Below are positions 1 through 8,777 of a stretch of DNA of 64,000 nt, piece by piece. The translations under genes and the position numbers were made by a program. Below the pieces are notes generated by a model, which did not search any database, had not been told where the DNA came from, and saw only the letters and a list, made by a program, of their open reading frames with translations. Source of the DNA: Spirochaetota bacterium (lineage in GTDB: Bacteria > Spirochaetota > Brachyspiria > Brachyspirales > JACRPF01); assembly GCA_038043445.1 (NCBI GenBank), contig JBBTBY010000007.1, forward strand, positions 1 to 64,000. Reading direction: 5' to 3'. Position 1 is the first letter of the stretch; the number at the start of each line of letters is the position of its first letter.

Positions 1-124
1 GAACGGGAATAGAACTCCTTCGAGCAGGAATATCGGTTATTCTCTGGTCGGAGATGTTTCGGTGAGAGGGAATAGTTCATGGGGACGCTGGAAGATGCGT
101 CGAGTGTAAGTGCAATTATAGAAG

Positions 125-270
125 CAACCCCTATCCCTGCCAATTTCTATTTGTTCTTTATAAAAATCAACTCGGCTCCCCTTTTGAAGGCGTGCGCCAA
201 GGATGGCGCAGCTGGCGGCGGCCATGGATGGCCAAAGCCGCTACGGAAAGGGGTCGGGGGATAGGGGTTG
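125..270. repeat. Palindromic intergenic element with 13-bp terminal inverted repeats
   Basis: CAACCCCTATCCC at 125-137 is matched perfectly in inverted orientation at 258-270. Inside lie two hairpins with similar loops: TGCGCC-aaggat-GGCGCA (193-210), and a GCGGC/GCCGC stem (215-219 with 237-241) enclosing GGCC-atggat-GGCC. A run of six T follows at 271-276. No reading frame here looks real and I see no target-site duplication. It could be a MITE or REP-pair element, or a structured RNA. Bases 1-124 show nothing I can name. Confidence 0.5.
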
Positions 271-281
271 TTTTTTCCAAC

Positions 282-339
282 AAATAAAAACACCCTGCCC
301 GGTGATACTCCTATGCATCGGAGTATTCCGAACAGGGTG
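282..339 (-). terminator. Rho-independent terminator of the 123-aa gene
   Basis: Read on the minus strand, arms CACCCTG (333-339) and CAGGGTG (291-297) enclose a second stem, ATACTCC (320-326) with GGAGTAT (305-311). They are followed by TTTTTATTT (290-282). It lies 24 bases past the stop of the minus-strand gene at 363-734. Confidence 0.75.
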
Positions 340-362
340 CATCGAACGATCCGGGACCTGCG

Positions 363-734
363 CTACGCCGCATTGTTCACGGCGGCATCGACGATCTTCC
401 GGTTCTTCCGGGAGATCTTGCTCCGCAGGCGTGCGGCCTGGATCGCAACCTCGGTCTCGTTCCCGAGAGCGCCCATAGCTCCGTTGAGCCTGGACGATGC
501 GTTCCGATACGCAATGTCGGCCGTCGCCCTTGTCGAAGCGGTAGTGTCACGAAGTTTCGCCTTGAGCGCTTCGTGCTCGGCTTCCGTCTTGACCGTGTCG
601 GTCGTCCGCGTCCGCAGTTCAGCGATCCACGTATCCGCGTTGACGCCTTTCGCGGCAAGTGCATCCTTGTTGCTTGCGAGGAATTCAATGACCCCTTCGC
701 AAAATCCGATCGTCTGTGTCTTTGTAAGTGCCAT
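363..734 (-). CDS. Small helical protein of unknown function
   Basis: A 123-residue protein that I do not recognise. It has no signal peptide, membrane segment or cysteine cluster; its one Cys is near residue 12. The composition is rich in Ala, Thr, Lys, Arg and Glu with long amphipathic stretches, which predicts an all-alpha, perhaps coiled-coil, fold, and the C-terminal third is basic. Reality is supported by a near-ideal Shine-Dalgarno (CAGGAGGTG at 739-747, 4 bases before the ATG) and a strong terminator just downstream, so it may be well expressed. It is divergent from the sigma factor at 870. Possible roles are a structural or nucleoid-associated protein, but the sequence shows none directly. 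Confidence 0.7.
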   Translation of the reverse strand: MALTKTQTIGFCEGVIEFLASNKDALAAKGVNADTWIAELRTRTTDTVKTEAEHEALKAKLRDTTASTRATADIAYRNASSRLNGAMGALGNETEVAIQAARLRSKISRKNRKIVDAAVNNAA

Positions 735-788
735 AAAGCACCTCCTGTTTTTATTTTGCAGGATTTCACGAAAAATTCATCAGCGCGC

Positions 789-819
789 TTGACTTTTCTT
801 CGTGTCCTTACGATATTGT
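789..819 (+). promoter_or_regulatory. Possible sigma70-type promoter upstream of the sigma factor
   Basis: TTGACT at 789-794 is followed at 17 bases by GATATT (812-817) and at 19 by TATTGT (814-819). The -10 match is only 4 of 6. A second candidate, TTGCAA (833-838), 16 bases, TATACG (855-860), lies 9 bases before the ATG and would give an almost leaderless transcript. There is no Shine-Dalgarno before the ATG. Confidence 0.35.
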
Positions 820-869
820 ATACGAAAGAGTGTTGCAAATAATTTTCTGATAATTATACGGATCGATAT

Positions 870-1667
870 ATGGGAACCCCGAACACAATACCGGCCGTGC
901 CGGCTGACGACATCATCCTCATCTCCGGGATACGCCAGAATAATATGCGCTGCTATCGCCTCTTCCAGGAAAAGTATTTCGGCTATATCCGCCATCTCTT
1001 CGGGCAATGGGTGAACGATACGTCCGACGCCGAAGAATTGTCCTGTGACGTTCTGGCCAAGGTCATAGGCGCGATAGAGCGATATGATCCCGCTCGCGGG
1101 AGCCTTAAGCTTTGGATATATGTAATAGCCATCAATACCCGCAACGACTATCTGCGGAGGCTTGCAGCGGCTGAAGCAGCGGCGACCGTATCGCTTGACG
1201 AGCCGGTCACTTCCTGCAGCGACATACTCCGCATTGACTTGCTTGCGGACAATAACACCGGGAGTTCCGACCTCCCGCCGTCATCCTTTGCCGGAAATCC
1301 CGGCCTTCAAGCGGCACAGGCGGTGATAAATGCGCTCCCCATTGACCATCGATATATACTTCAGCTCTATTCCGATGGATATTCATCGTCGGAGATAGCT
1401 CAAGCCATAGAAAAACCGGCGGGAACGGTTCGGAGCATCTGCTCTCGGCTTATCGCGACTATTCGTTCCGCGTATGAGAATGCGATAATGGCTGATGTCG
1501 CCATCGATACGGATGACAGCGTAGCACCGATTGGTGACGCGGACATTCCTGATGGGACTAGAGTACCCTTTATTGAAGTGTACGGCATGGCATCGGCGGT
1601 ATTCTCTATCCCTGCGGAGATCTTCACGCTCTTTTCGCAGCGCATGTATGGGGCGGTTTTCAGATGA
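870..1667 (+). CDS. ECF-type RNA polymerase sigma factor with C-terminal extension
   Basis: 265 residues. The N-terminal half (about 15-100) matches sigma region 2: the DAEEL and ERYDPARGSLKLWIYVIA segment and NTRNDYLRR helix are typical of ECF factors. Region 4 lies near 155-205 (LPIDHRYILQLYSDGYSSSEIAQAI, then the GTVRSICSRL recognition helix). About 60 further residues have no match I know and may be a regulatory tail; the end is hydrophobic but not a clear membrane span. No anti-sigma factor sits beside it. The next gene is convergent (1709) and the previous one divergent. No Shine-Dalgarno precedes the ATG, so translation may be leaderless. The ECF assignment is good; the subgroup and regulon are unknown. 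Confidence 0.8.
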   Translation: MGTPNTIPAVPADDIILISGIRQNNMRCYRLFQEKYFGYIRHLFGQWVNDTSDAEELSCDVLAKVIGAIERYDPARGSLKLWIYVIAINTRNDYLRRLAAAEAAATVSLDEPVTSCSDILRIDLLADNNTGSSDLPPSSFAGNPGLQAAQAVINALPIDHRYILQLYSDGYSSSEIAQAIEKPAGTVRSICSRLIATIRSAYENAIMADVAIDTDDSVAPIGDADIPDGTRVPFIEVYGMASAVFSIPAEIFTLFSQRMYGAVFR

Positions 1668-1708
1668 ACGCGTACCAGTGCTGACGAAGATCGTATTTCG
1701 ACCGTCCG

Positions 1709-4252
1709 CTATCCCCCGAAGAACTCGTTCATATCCCCGATGATATCCGTAAGTCCCCCGCGCACCGTCGTCACATCCGGCAGTGAGTTGATGAATTTCG
1801 CGCCGTAATTCTTCATGAGTATGCGCTTGTCGAGCACAAGCACGACGCCGCGGTCCTTCTTGCTGCGGATGAGACGCCCGAACCCCTGTTTGAACTTTAT
1901 CACCGCGAGCGGGATGATATAATCGATGAAGGGATTGCCGCCTTTCCTGCGTATGTATTCCTGCCGCGCCTCGGTCACCGGATCGGTGGGCACCGAGAAC
2001 GGCATCTTCGGTATGATGATCATCTGCAGATTATCGCCCACCACATCGACGCCCTCCCAGAACGAATCGACGCCGAAGAGGATATTGTTGCCGGATTGGC
2101 GGAACATCTCGATGAGCGTGTTGCGATGATACTCACCCGACTGCGTGAGCGCGGTGAGCCCCATGGCGGTGAGCTTTGCGTACGTCGCGTCGTACACGGC
2201 GCGGAGCGTGGAGAACGATGTAAAGAGCACGAAGCATCGCCCCTTGGTCACTTCCATGGCGCGAAGGAGATAGCGGCTTATCTCGCCGGTGAATGCCCCG
2301 TCATTGGGCTCGCTCACATCGGTGGCGACGTACATGCGCGCATTGTTCTGATAATCATAGGGCGAGGTGAGATGCTCGGTGACAAGACGCTCCTTGGGGA
2401 TGAACGTAAGGCCGAGCCGCTCCTCGAAGAACGAGAAGCTCTTGTCGACGGTGAGCGTCGCGCTCGTCATGACGACGGAATCGAATCGCGAATAGAGGAA
2501 GCGGTTGAGATACGATGCCACCTCCACCGGCGTCAGATGCCAGCTGAGATAGAGCGCGCCCTTTCGCGAGAGCGATACCTCGAACCAGCGTATGAACTCA
2601 TCGGCGTCATACGCAATGGCGGATGAGAGCGATGTCACGAGCGATTTGAGCCTGTCGATGTAGATGACGGCGCCGGCGAGCGTGTCCTGATAGTCGATGC
2701 CGTAGGTTATCGCCGAATCGACGAACGATGTCTTCAGGAATTCCGCCGCATTGACGAAACCGGTGAGCGCCGCCACGATATCGCGGAGAATGGGTGTGCC
2801 CTTCTTCTGCCAATGGTCGGTCTGCGAGAACTCCTCGCTCACGCGGAATTTGAACCCCTCGCTCCCGCCGCCGATATGTTCGCGGCAATAAGCAAGGAAC
2901 GCCTTCGCATGAAGCTCAAGGACATCGCGCGCGTGCTGGCAGGCGGGGATGAAACTGCGGTCGAACATCGTCACGAATTCGGCCACATCGGCCGCGGGCA
3001 TGGCCGTCGTCCCTTCGATGAGCCGCCGCATCCGCTGGGCATAGCCGAAGCGCTTTGTCCCGCGCTGGCTGTAGAGGAGATTGATGTTCTTCACGACGGC
3101 GAATTTGCTCCCGTCATTGCCGAAATACCGGCTTGCGCTTTCCTCGAAATTGTGCGCTTCGTCGATGACGACCTTCTCGTAGCGCGGGAGGAAATTGAAA
3201 CGCCCGCCGGTCTCGGCATGGATGGACAGATCGGCGCAGAGGATGTGATGATTGACGATGAGTATGCGCGCGCGGTTTATCTCCTTCCTCATCCGGTAAT
3301 AGAAACAGTCCGTATAGTGGTCGCAATTCGTCTTGGTGCAGCTGTCGCCCTCCGACTGCACGAGTTCCCAGAGCGATGACCGCGGCTTTTCGGAAAGATC
3401 GCTCATGCTCCCGTCGCTGGTGACGGAGAGCCAGTCGTTCACCGAACGGATGAAATCCTCCTCTTCGGTCTTCAGGTCGAGCGCCGCCTCTTCCTGTTCC
3501 CGGGCGATAAGGCTTTTCACCTTCCGTATGCATACGTAATTGTTGCGCCCCTTGACGAGCGCGTAGGGTATCTCCGGCGCGAGCGCGCGTATGATATCGG
3601 GGAGGTCCTTGAGGATTATCTGCTGCTGGAGATTTATCGTGTTCGTGGAGACGACGATGCGCCCTTTGTTCGCCTTGACCCACAGTATCGCCGGCACGAG
3701 ATACGCGAGCGATTTCCCCACGCCGGTACCCGCCTCCACCATGAGATGCGTGTTCTCATTGAACGACTCGAGCACGCGTTCGACCATGACCGTCTGCTCA
3801 TGACGGTACTCGTACGCGGAAAGATACTTCTTCAGATCGCCGTTCTCGGTGAAAAGGAAGAGTATGCCGGGTATATCGAGCTTCTCCGCCTTCGGGGCGA
3901 TGAGCGGATCGACGACGACATACATCTCGCTCACATCGCTGTCGATGATGACGAAGCCCACGCCCGCATTGCCCAGTTCGCTCGCGACACCGACATCCGC
4001 GTTCGATGGGGAGAGGTTCCCGCCGGGGTGATTATGGATGACAAGATCGTATTCGAGCGATGAATTGATGATGGCAGGCACTGCTGAGCGATTGCCGCGG
4101 GCTATGACGGAAGCGAACCCGACGAGCGCGCCCTCGGTGAAATTGCCGCCGAAATACACCTCGTTGCCGTCGGCCTCGGCTATTGCGCTCCTCATCGATG
4201 CGATCGCACCGGGCGTGAAGAGGGCGTTTATATCGCGGTAGGTATCACTCAT
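1709..4252 (-). CDS. dinG: DinG-type superfamily 2 helicase with N-terminal JAMM/RadC-like domain
   Basis: 847 residues. Residues 1-130 form a RadC/JAMM-like domain: H73-N-H75-P then S81-P-S-N-A-D86 matches the zinc motif HxHP...PSxxD, with E31 as the likely glutamate. Residues 145-847 are an XPD/DinG-type 5'-3' DNA helicase: Walker A AGTGVGKS near 174-181, DEAH at 364-367, and four cysteines (241, 305, 310, 316) placed as in the Fe-S domain of DinG. In Bacillus the same helicase carries an exonuclease domain at this position; here a metalloprotease-like fold takes its place. It is the last gene of the PBP2-RodA-phosphatase run, 19 bases after the phosphatase gene. Likely role: resolving DNA or RNA-DNA structures; the job of the JAMM domain is unknown. 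Confidence 0.88.
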   Translation of the reverse strand: MSDTYRDINALFTPGAIASMRSAIAEADGNEVYFGGNFTEGALVGFASVIARGNRSAVPAIINSSLEYDLVIHNHPGGNLSPSNADVGVASELGNAGVGFVIIDSDVSEMYVVVDPLIAPKAEKLDIPGILFLFTENGDLKKYLSAYEYRHEQTVMVERVLESFNENTHLMVEAGTGVGKSLAYLVPAILWVKANKGRIVVSTNTINLQQQIILKDLPDIIRALAPEIPYALVKGRNNYVCIRKVKSLIAREQEEAALDLKTEEEDFIRSVNDWLSVTSDGSMSDLSEKPRSSLWELVQSEGDSCTKTNCDHYTDCFYYRMRKEINRARILIVNHHILCADLSIHAETGGRFNFLPRYEKVVIDEAHNFEESASRYFGNDGSKFAVVKNINLLYSQRGTKRFGYAQRMRRLIEGTTAMPAADVAEFVTMFDRSFIPACQHARDVLELHAKAFLAYCREHIGGGSEGFKFRVSEEFSQTDHWQKKGTPILRDIVAALTGFVNAAEFLKTSFVDSAITYGIDYQDTLAGAVIYIDRLKSLVTSLSSAIAYDADEFIRWFEVSLSRKGALYLSWHLTPVEVASYLNRFLYSRFDSVVMTSATLTVDKSFSFFEERLGLTFIPKERLVTEHLTSPYDYQNNARMYVATDVSEPNDGAFTGEISRYLLRAMEVTKGRCFVLFTSFSTLRAVYDATYAKLTAMGLTALTQSGEYHRNTLIEMFRQSGNNILFGVDSFWEGVDVVGDNLQMIIIPKMPFSVPTDPVTEARQEYIRRKGGNPFIDYIIPLAVIKFKQGFGRLIRSKKDRGVVLVLDKRILMKNYGAKFINSLPDVTTVRGGLTDIIGDMNEFFGG

Positions 4253-4271
4253 GCGGTACGCAGATGGAACG

Positions 4272-5441
4272 CTACTCCCGGCTCAAGAGCAGCATGGTCA
4301 CATCGTCACGAAGTTCATCATCGCGGGAGAAGCGCTTGACCATGTTCATGATGACCGAGGGTATGCGCTCAAGCGGCGTGCCGCTTTCCATCTCGCGGGA
4401 GAATGTCTTGCTGAGGCGCTCCTCGCCGAATATCTCATCGTTCGCGCCGAATATCTCGAAAATGCCGTCGGTGAAAATGAACGCGGTATCGCCCGCGGCA
4501 AGCGATGTCTCGCCGAGTTCGTAGGTGGCGGTATCGACGACGCCGATGAGCATGCCCTTCGCAATGAGCGGCGTGATCTCCCTCTCCGCCGTGCGGTATA
4601 CGAGCGGCGCCGGGTGGCCGGCCTTGGCGTACATGAGCCTCCCGGTGTTCTTATTATAGAGCGCGTAGAATATGCTCGTGAAAAAGCTGTCGTCGAAACC
4701 CTCGGAGACGAAGAGGTGATTGAGCCGCTTGAGGAATTCATCCGGGCGGCTTATCGCCCCGTCCTTGTCGACGGCGTTGTTCTCAAAGAACGATTTGACG
4801 AATATCGTGAGCATGCTCGCGGCAACACCGTGGCCGGCGACGTCCGCCATGACGATGGCGTATTCATCCTCGGAAAGTTTCTTTACGTCGTAGTAATCGC
4901 CGGAGACCTTGCTGTAGGGCTTGTACACCTCGATGAGCTTTGCGCCGGGAATGCTCGTATAACCGTGCTGGAGTATCGCGCTCTGGAGCTTCCCCGCATA
5001 GAGCATATCCTGCTCGAGCATGCGCATATAGAACACGTTCGCATCCTGCAGTTTCTTCATGCGCAGCATCGCCTTGATGCGCGTGTTGATGATGTCAAAG
5101 TCGTTCGTCTTGATGACATAATCGTCCGCGCCGCTGTCGATGCCCTGTATGAGCGCGTCCTTGCTGTCATTGGCCGTGAGGAATATCACGGGGATATTGC
5201 GCAGCACCTGATCGGATTTGAATTTTTTCGCTATCTCCACGCCCGAGACATAGGGGATGAGATAGTCGAGTATGACGCAGTCGGGCAGATGGTCGATCGC
5301 CAGGCGCAGCCCGTCGTCCCCGTTGTTCGCCGTGATGACCGTATACCCCTCGGTCTCAAGCAGGAGCTTCATGAACTGGCAGAAATCATCGTTGTCGTCG
5401 ATGATGAGTATCTTCTCTGATCGTTTCTTTTCATCGGCCAT
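4272..5441 (-). CDS. Response regulator with PP2C-type serine phosphatase output (RsbU-like)
   Basis: 389 residues from the ATG at 5441, which has AGGAAG about 8 bases upstream; a longer frame starts at 5474 inside rodA. Residues 10-130 are a receiver domain (IIDDNDD acidic patch, phospho-Asp in CVILDYL, Thr in FLTAND, Lys in VIKTND). Residues 160-389 are a PP2C/SpoIIE phosphatase domain with KVSGDYYD, MADVAGHGVAASM, AGHPAP and FTDGIFE motifs and a late DDVTMLLL. Such proteins dephosphorylate anti-anti-sigma factors in partner-switch pathways. No anti-sigma partner is visible nearby. It overlaps no gene but follows rodA closely, so it is probably co-transcribed with the cell-wall elongation genes. 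Confidence 0.9.
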   Translation of the reverse strand: MADEKKRSEKILIIDDNDDFCQFMKLLLETEGYTVITANNGDDGLRLAIDHLPDCVILDYLIPYVSGVEIAKKFKSDQVLRNIPVIFLTANDSKDALIQGIDSGADDYVIKTNDFDIINTRIKAMLRMKKLQDANVFYMRMLEQDMLYAGKLQSAILQHGYTSIPGAKLIEVYKPYSKVSGDYYDVKKLSEDEYAIVMADVAGHGVAASMLTIFVKSFFENNAVDKDGAISRPDEFLKRLNHLFVSEGFDDSFFTSIFYALYNKNTGRLMYAKAGHPAPLVYRTAEREITPLIAKGMLIGVVDTATYELGETSLAAGDTAFIFTDGIFEIFGANDEIFGEERLSKTFSREMESGTPLERIPSVIMNMVKRFSRDDELRDDVTMLLLSRE

Positions 5442-5451
5442 GGCCGTCTTC

Positions 5452-6786
5452 CTATGCCCGCTCGATGCCGTCACCGTGGACGTATCGGCGGATATCGATA
5501 TTGAACAGGACCCCGAGGGCGGCAGCGAACGTGATGAGCGAACTCCCGCCGGCGCTCACGAACGGGAGCGGAATGCCCGTGATGGGCATCACACCCATCG
5601 CCATGCCGATGTTCACCATCACGTGGAACAGGAACATCGTCGCAATACCGGCGGCGATCATGGCCCCGAGCTTGTCCTTCGACTGCATCGCGATGCGCAT
5701 ACCGCGGTACACGATGATGAAGAACGCAATGAGCACGAGCGCCGAACCGAGGAATCCCCATTCCTCGCCGATGTTCGAAAAAACGAAATCGTTCATCTGC
5801 TGCGGTATGAAATCGAGCTGGCTTTGACTTCCCTTGAGAAAGCCCCTGCCGATGAGACCGCCGGAGCCGATGGCGATAAGCGCTTGTATGATATTATACC
5901 CGGATGAAAGTTTTTTCAACTCCGGATTGAGGAATACGAGAAGGCGCTGTTTCTGGTATTCCTTGAGGGTGATATCGAGCATGATGGCCGCAAGGAAGCT
6001 CAGGAACAGTATGAAGAACACATACGCGGCAAGACCGATGCGGCGATTGCTCGCGTAGAGATTTATCACCGCGAGGAGCGCCGCGAGGAAGGCGAACAGG
6101 AAGGCGATATACGCGATATAGGAGCGATGTGAGAAGAATATGAAGAAGATGCTGTCCGTCGAATTGATCATGCGCGAATATGAGAGGAACATCGGTACCG
6201 CAAGACCGACAACGCCGATGGAGATGAGCCCGAACAGATAACGGATGCGGGCGCCGGCGACAAAAAGCATGACGAGCGCGATGGGCACATAGACGAGGAA
6301 TGTGCCGAAATCCGGCTGCAGCAGTATGAGCGCCATCGGCACTGCCGGTATCACGAGCGCTATCGCGAATCCTTTGAGCGTACGTATCTCATCGCCCATG
6401 GCATCGAGGACGCCCGCAAGCACGAGGATGACGGCGAGCTTGATGAATTCCGCCGGCTGTATGAAGAGTATCCAGCTGCGAGAGCCGTTGACGAGCCTCC
6501 CGACATGGGGTATGAGCGTCAGCACGAGGAGCACCACCGATGCGGCATACAGTATCATGCGCTGTTCGACCATCTTCGTATAGTTGATGAACATCATTAT
6601 CCATACGATGCCCAGTCCCACGAGCACGAAGATGATCTGCCGGATATACGCGCTGTTATGCAGGGCGCTGTGCGCATTGCTGTGATTGCTCGAATAGATC
6701 GCCAGGATGCCGGCGAACATGAGGAATATCATCGACAGGAACATCGGCGGGTCGAACACGAATATCGCTCTGCGCTTTCCGGACAT
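5452..6786 (-). CDS. rodA: Rod shape-determining protein RodA (SEDS glycosyltransferase)
   Basis: 444 residues, about ten membrane spans, ending with the SEDS signature GIPLPFVSAGGSS. Also seen are the QPDFGT segment (near residue 170) and GSGGLIGRG, both usual in RodA/FtsW. RodA polymerises lipid II into glycan strands for cell elongation and works with a class B PBP. The stop codon of the PBP2 gene directly abuts its ATG (TGAATG), so the two are translationally linked. A long cytoplasmic/periplasmic insert with basic residues near 235-245 is unremarkable. Pairing with PBP2 favours RodA over FtsW. Confidence 0.93.
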   Translation of the reverse strand: MSGKRRAIFVFDPPMFLSMIFLMFAGILAIYSSNHSNAHSALHNSAYIRQIIFVLVGLGIVWIMMFINYTKMVEQRMILYAASVVLLVLTLIPHVGRLVNGSRSWILFIQPAEFIKLAVILVLAGVLDAMGDEIRTLKGFAIALVIPAVPMALILLQPDFGTFLVYVPIALVMLFVAGARIRYLFGLISIGVVGLAVPMFLSYSRMINSTDSIFFIFFSHRSYIAYIAFLFAFLAALLAVINLYASNRRIGLAAYVFFILFLSFLAAIMLDITLKEYQKQRLLVFLNPELKKLSSGYNIIQALIAIGSGGLIGRGFLKGSQSQLDFIPQQMNDFVFSNIGEEWGFLGSALVLIAFFIIVYRGMRIAMQSKDKLGAMIAAGIATMFLFHVMVNIGMAMGVMPITGIPLPFVSAGGSSLITFAAALGVLFNIDIRRYVHGDGIERA

Positions 6787-8694
6787 TCATTCCCCCAGTA
6801 TCGTTTCGGTCTTATAGAGCAGCCGCCGCCGTTCACGCTCGGTTTTCCAGCGTTCCATGATGGCGGTCTTTATTGCAGCGGCATCGATGTTCTCAAAGAG
6901 CGAACGTATCATGGCGGTGGCAATGGGCGCCGCGGCAAGACCCCCGCCGCCGCCGTGCTCGATAAGCACCGTGACGGCGACCGTGCGCTCATCGGGCTTT
7001 GCGTCATAGGGGGCATAGCAGGTGAACCACGAATGGTCCTCCCCGTGTATGTTCTGCGCCGTTCCCGTCTTCCCCGCTATCTTCACATACGGCGACCACG
7101 CGCCGAAACGTGCTGTCCCGCCCTCGACGACCATGCGCAGGCCCCGCTTCACGAGCTGGAAATGCTCAAGATCAACCGGCACACGGCGGAGAAGCTTCCT
7201 GTCATTATTGACGAGCACCTCGTCGGTCTCGGAATTGCGTATTTCCCTGACCACATGCGGACGATAGACGATGCCGTCATTGACCACGGCGCTTATCATA
7301 TTATGAACGGCGATGGGGGTGACGAGCATATACCCCTGGCCGATGGCGAACTGCAGCGTATCACCGTCCCACCAGTATTCGCCTTTCTGCTCGCGCTTCC
7401 AGTCCGGTGACGGGACCATGCCGACCGCCTCGCCGGAAAGGTCGACGCCGGTCTTTTCACCGTACCCGAACAGGAGCGAATACTTGCGTATGATGTTCGG
7501 GCCGATATCGTACCCGAGATGATAGAAGTAGGTGTTGCATGAATTCTGTATGCCGTAGAGAAGGTTCTGCATGCCGTGCTCGCCTTCGCATTTGAAGAAC
7601 TTGTTCTCAAGGAGCATGCCCCCGCTGCAAAACACCGTCCGGTCGGGATCGACCTTGCCTTCCTGCAGCCCCGCGAGCGATACGAGCACTTTGAACGTCG
7701 ATGATGCGGGATAGCGGGCGCATATCGCCTTGTTCCAGAACGGATGCAGGGGATCGTTCATCATGCGGTCATAGATATCACGGTCGATCTTTTTCCCCAT
7801 GAACATGTTCGGGTCGTACCAGGGGCTCGATACCATAGCGAGTATGCCGCCCGTCGTCGGACGGGACACGATGAGCACGCCGGACAATCCCTCCATGAGC
7901 TTCTCGGCCACCGCCTGCATGCGATGATCCATGGAGAGGATGAGCTTTTTGCCCGGTATCGGTATGCCGTTCGCAGGCGTTATCTCTTCCTTTACCCGGT
8001 TGCGCGCGTCAACGATGCGTTTCTTGTACCCGTCGATGCCGCGCAGTTCACGGTCATAGGACTGCTCGATGCCGTCCTTGCCGACGACGCTGTCGATGCG
8101 GTAGCCGTCCTCCCGGCGCAGCTCGTACTCCCGCTGGCTTATCGTTCGCACATAGCCGAGCGCATGCGCGAGCGTGTTCGTAAGCGTGTAGCGGCGTATC
8201 TCGCGGCTCTTATAGTACACACCCGGGTATTCCTCGTTGTGTTCGGCGAGATAGACGAGTTTCTCGTAGGGGATGTCATCAGCAATGTCTATCGTATCGA
8301 ATTTGGAGAACCGCGTCTTCGCTATCTTCTGCTTTATCTGCGTAAGGTCGACATCGAACACACGCGCGGTGCGATTGAGCAGCTCCTCGCGTTCAAAACG
8401 GTTCGTGGGGAAATTATACGGGACGAGATAGAGTGCGTAGGTATTGAGGTTGCCGGCAAGGAGAAGCCCCGTGGCATCGACGATCTCGCCGCGGAAGGCC
8501 GGTATCGGGACGAGCTGCTCCTGATTGTTCTGTGCGAGCTTCGCGTAATGCCCGTGAAGTATTATCTGGAGAAAAAAAAGCCGCCCGAGGAGCAGCGCAA
8601 AGATGACCGCTACCGCCCCGACAAGCCATGTGACGCGGGAGCGGTATGCCTCGCGCCTTTCCTGTTCAAGCGCTTCCGATTTGCTGTGTGCCAT
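6787..8694 (-). CDS. mrdA: Penicillin-binding protein 2 (peptidoglycan DD-transpeptidase)
   Basis: 635 residues. One N-terminal membrane anchor (about 22-46), then the PBP dimerisation domain (RGEIVDATG near 68-75) and the transpeptidase domain. Active-site motifs: S332-TF-K335, S385-C-N387, and KTGT near 545. This is the class B PBP that cross-links glycan made by RodA during elongation. It is the first gene of the run PBP2, RodA, receiver-phosphatase, DinG. A promoter, TTGCCA-17-TATACT, lies 18 bases upstream; no Shine-Dalgarno is apparent before the ATG. Length and motif order are normal. Confidence 0.94.
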   Translation of the reverse strand: MAHSKSEALEQERREAYRSRVTWLVGAVAVIFALLLGRLFFLQIILHGHYAKLAQNNQEQLVPIPAFRGEIVDATGLLLAGNLNTYALYLVPYNFPTNRFEREELLNRTARVFDVDLTQIKQKIAKTRFSKFDTIDIADDIPYEKLVYLAEHNEEYPGVYYKSREIRRYTLTNTLAHALGYVRTISQREYELRREDGYRIDSVVGKDGIEQSYDRELRGIDGYKKRIVDARNRVKEEITPANGIPIPGKKLILSMDHRMQAVAEKLMEGLSGVLIVSRPTTGGILAMVSSPWYDPNMFMGKKIDRDIYDRMMNDPLHPFWNKAICARYPASSTFKVLVSLAGLQEGKVDPDRTVFCSGGMLLENKFFKCEGEHGMQNLLYGIQNSCNTYFYHLGYDIGPNIIRKYSLLFGYGEKTGVDLSGEAVGMVPSPDWKREQKGEYWWDGDTLQFAIGQGYMLVTPIAVHNMISAVVNDGIVYRPHVVREIRNSETDEVLVNNDRKLLRRVPVDLEHFQLVKRGLRMVVEGGTARFGAWSPYVKIAGKTGTAQNIHGEDHSWFTCYAPYDAKPDERTVAVTVLIEHGGGGGLAAAPIATAMIRSLFENIDAAAIKTAIMERWKTERERRRLLYKTETILGE

Positions 8695-8712
8695 ATAACG
8701 TTACTTGCACGT

Positions 8713-8741
8713 AGTATACATAACAAGACCGGTTTTGGCAA
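8713..8741 (-). promoter_or_regulatory. Promoter of the mrdA-rodA operon
   Basis: On the minus strand TTGCCA (8741-8736), 17 bases, TATACT (8718-8713). The ATG at 8694 is 18 bases after the -10, leaving a leader of only about 11 bases. Confidence 0.65.
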
Positions 8742-8777
8742 GGAACGCCGGGCGTTTCACCAATGCGCGGATAGGCG

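Noticed and set aside
4251-5420. Long plus-strand open frame opposite the receiver-phosphatase gene
   Set aside because: It mirrors the codon positions of a well-supported gene and has no recognisable motif or ribosome site. GC-rich codon use gives such frames throughout the window (also 7744-8940 and 24422-26008 on the plus strand).
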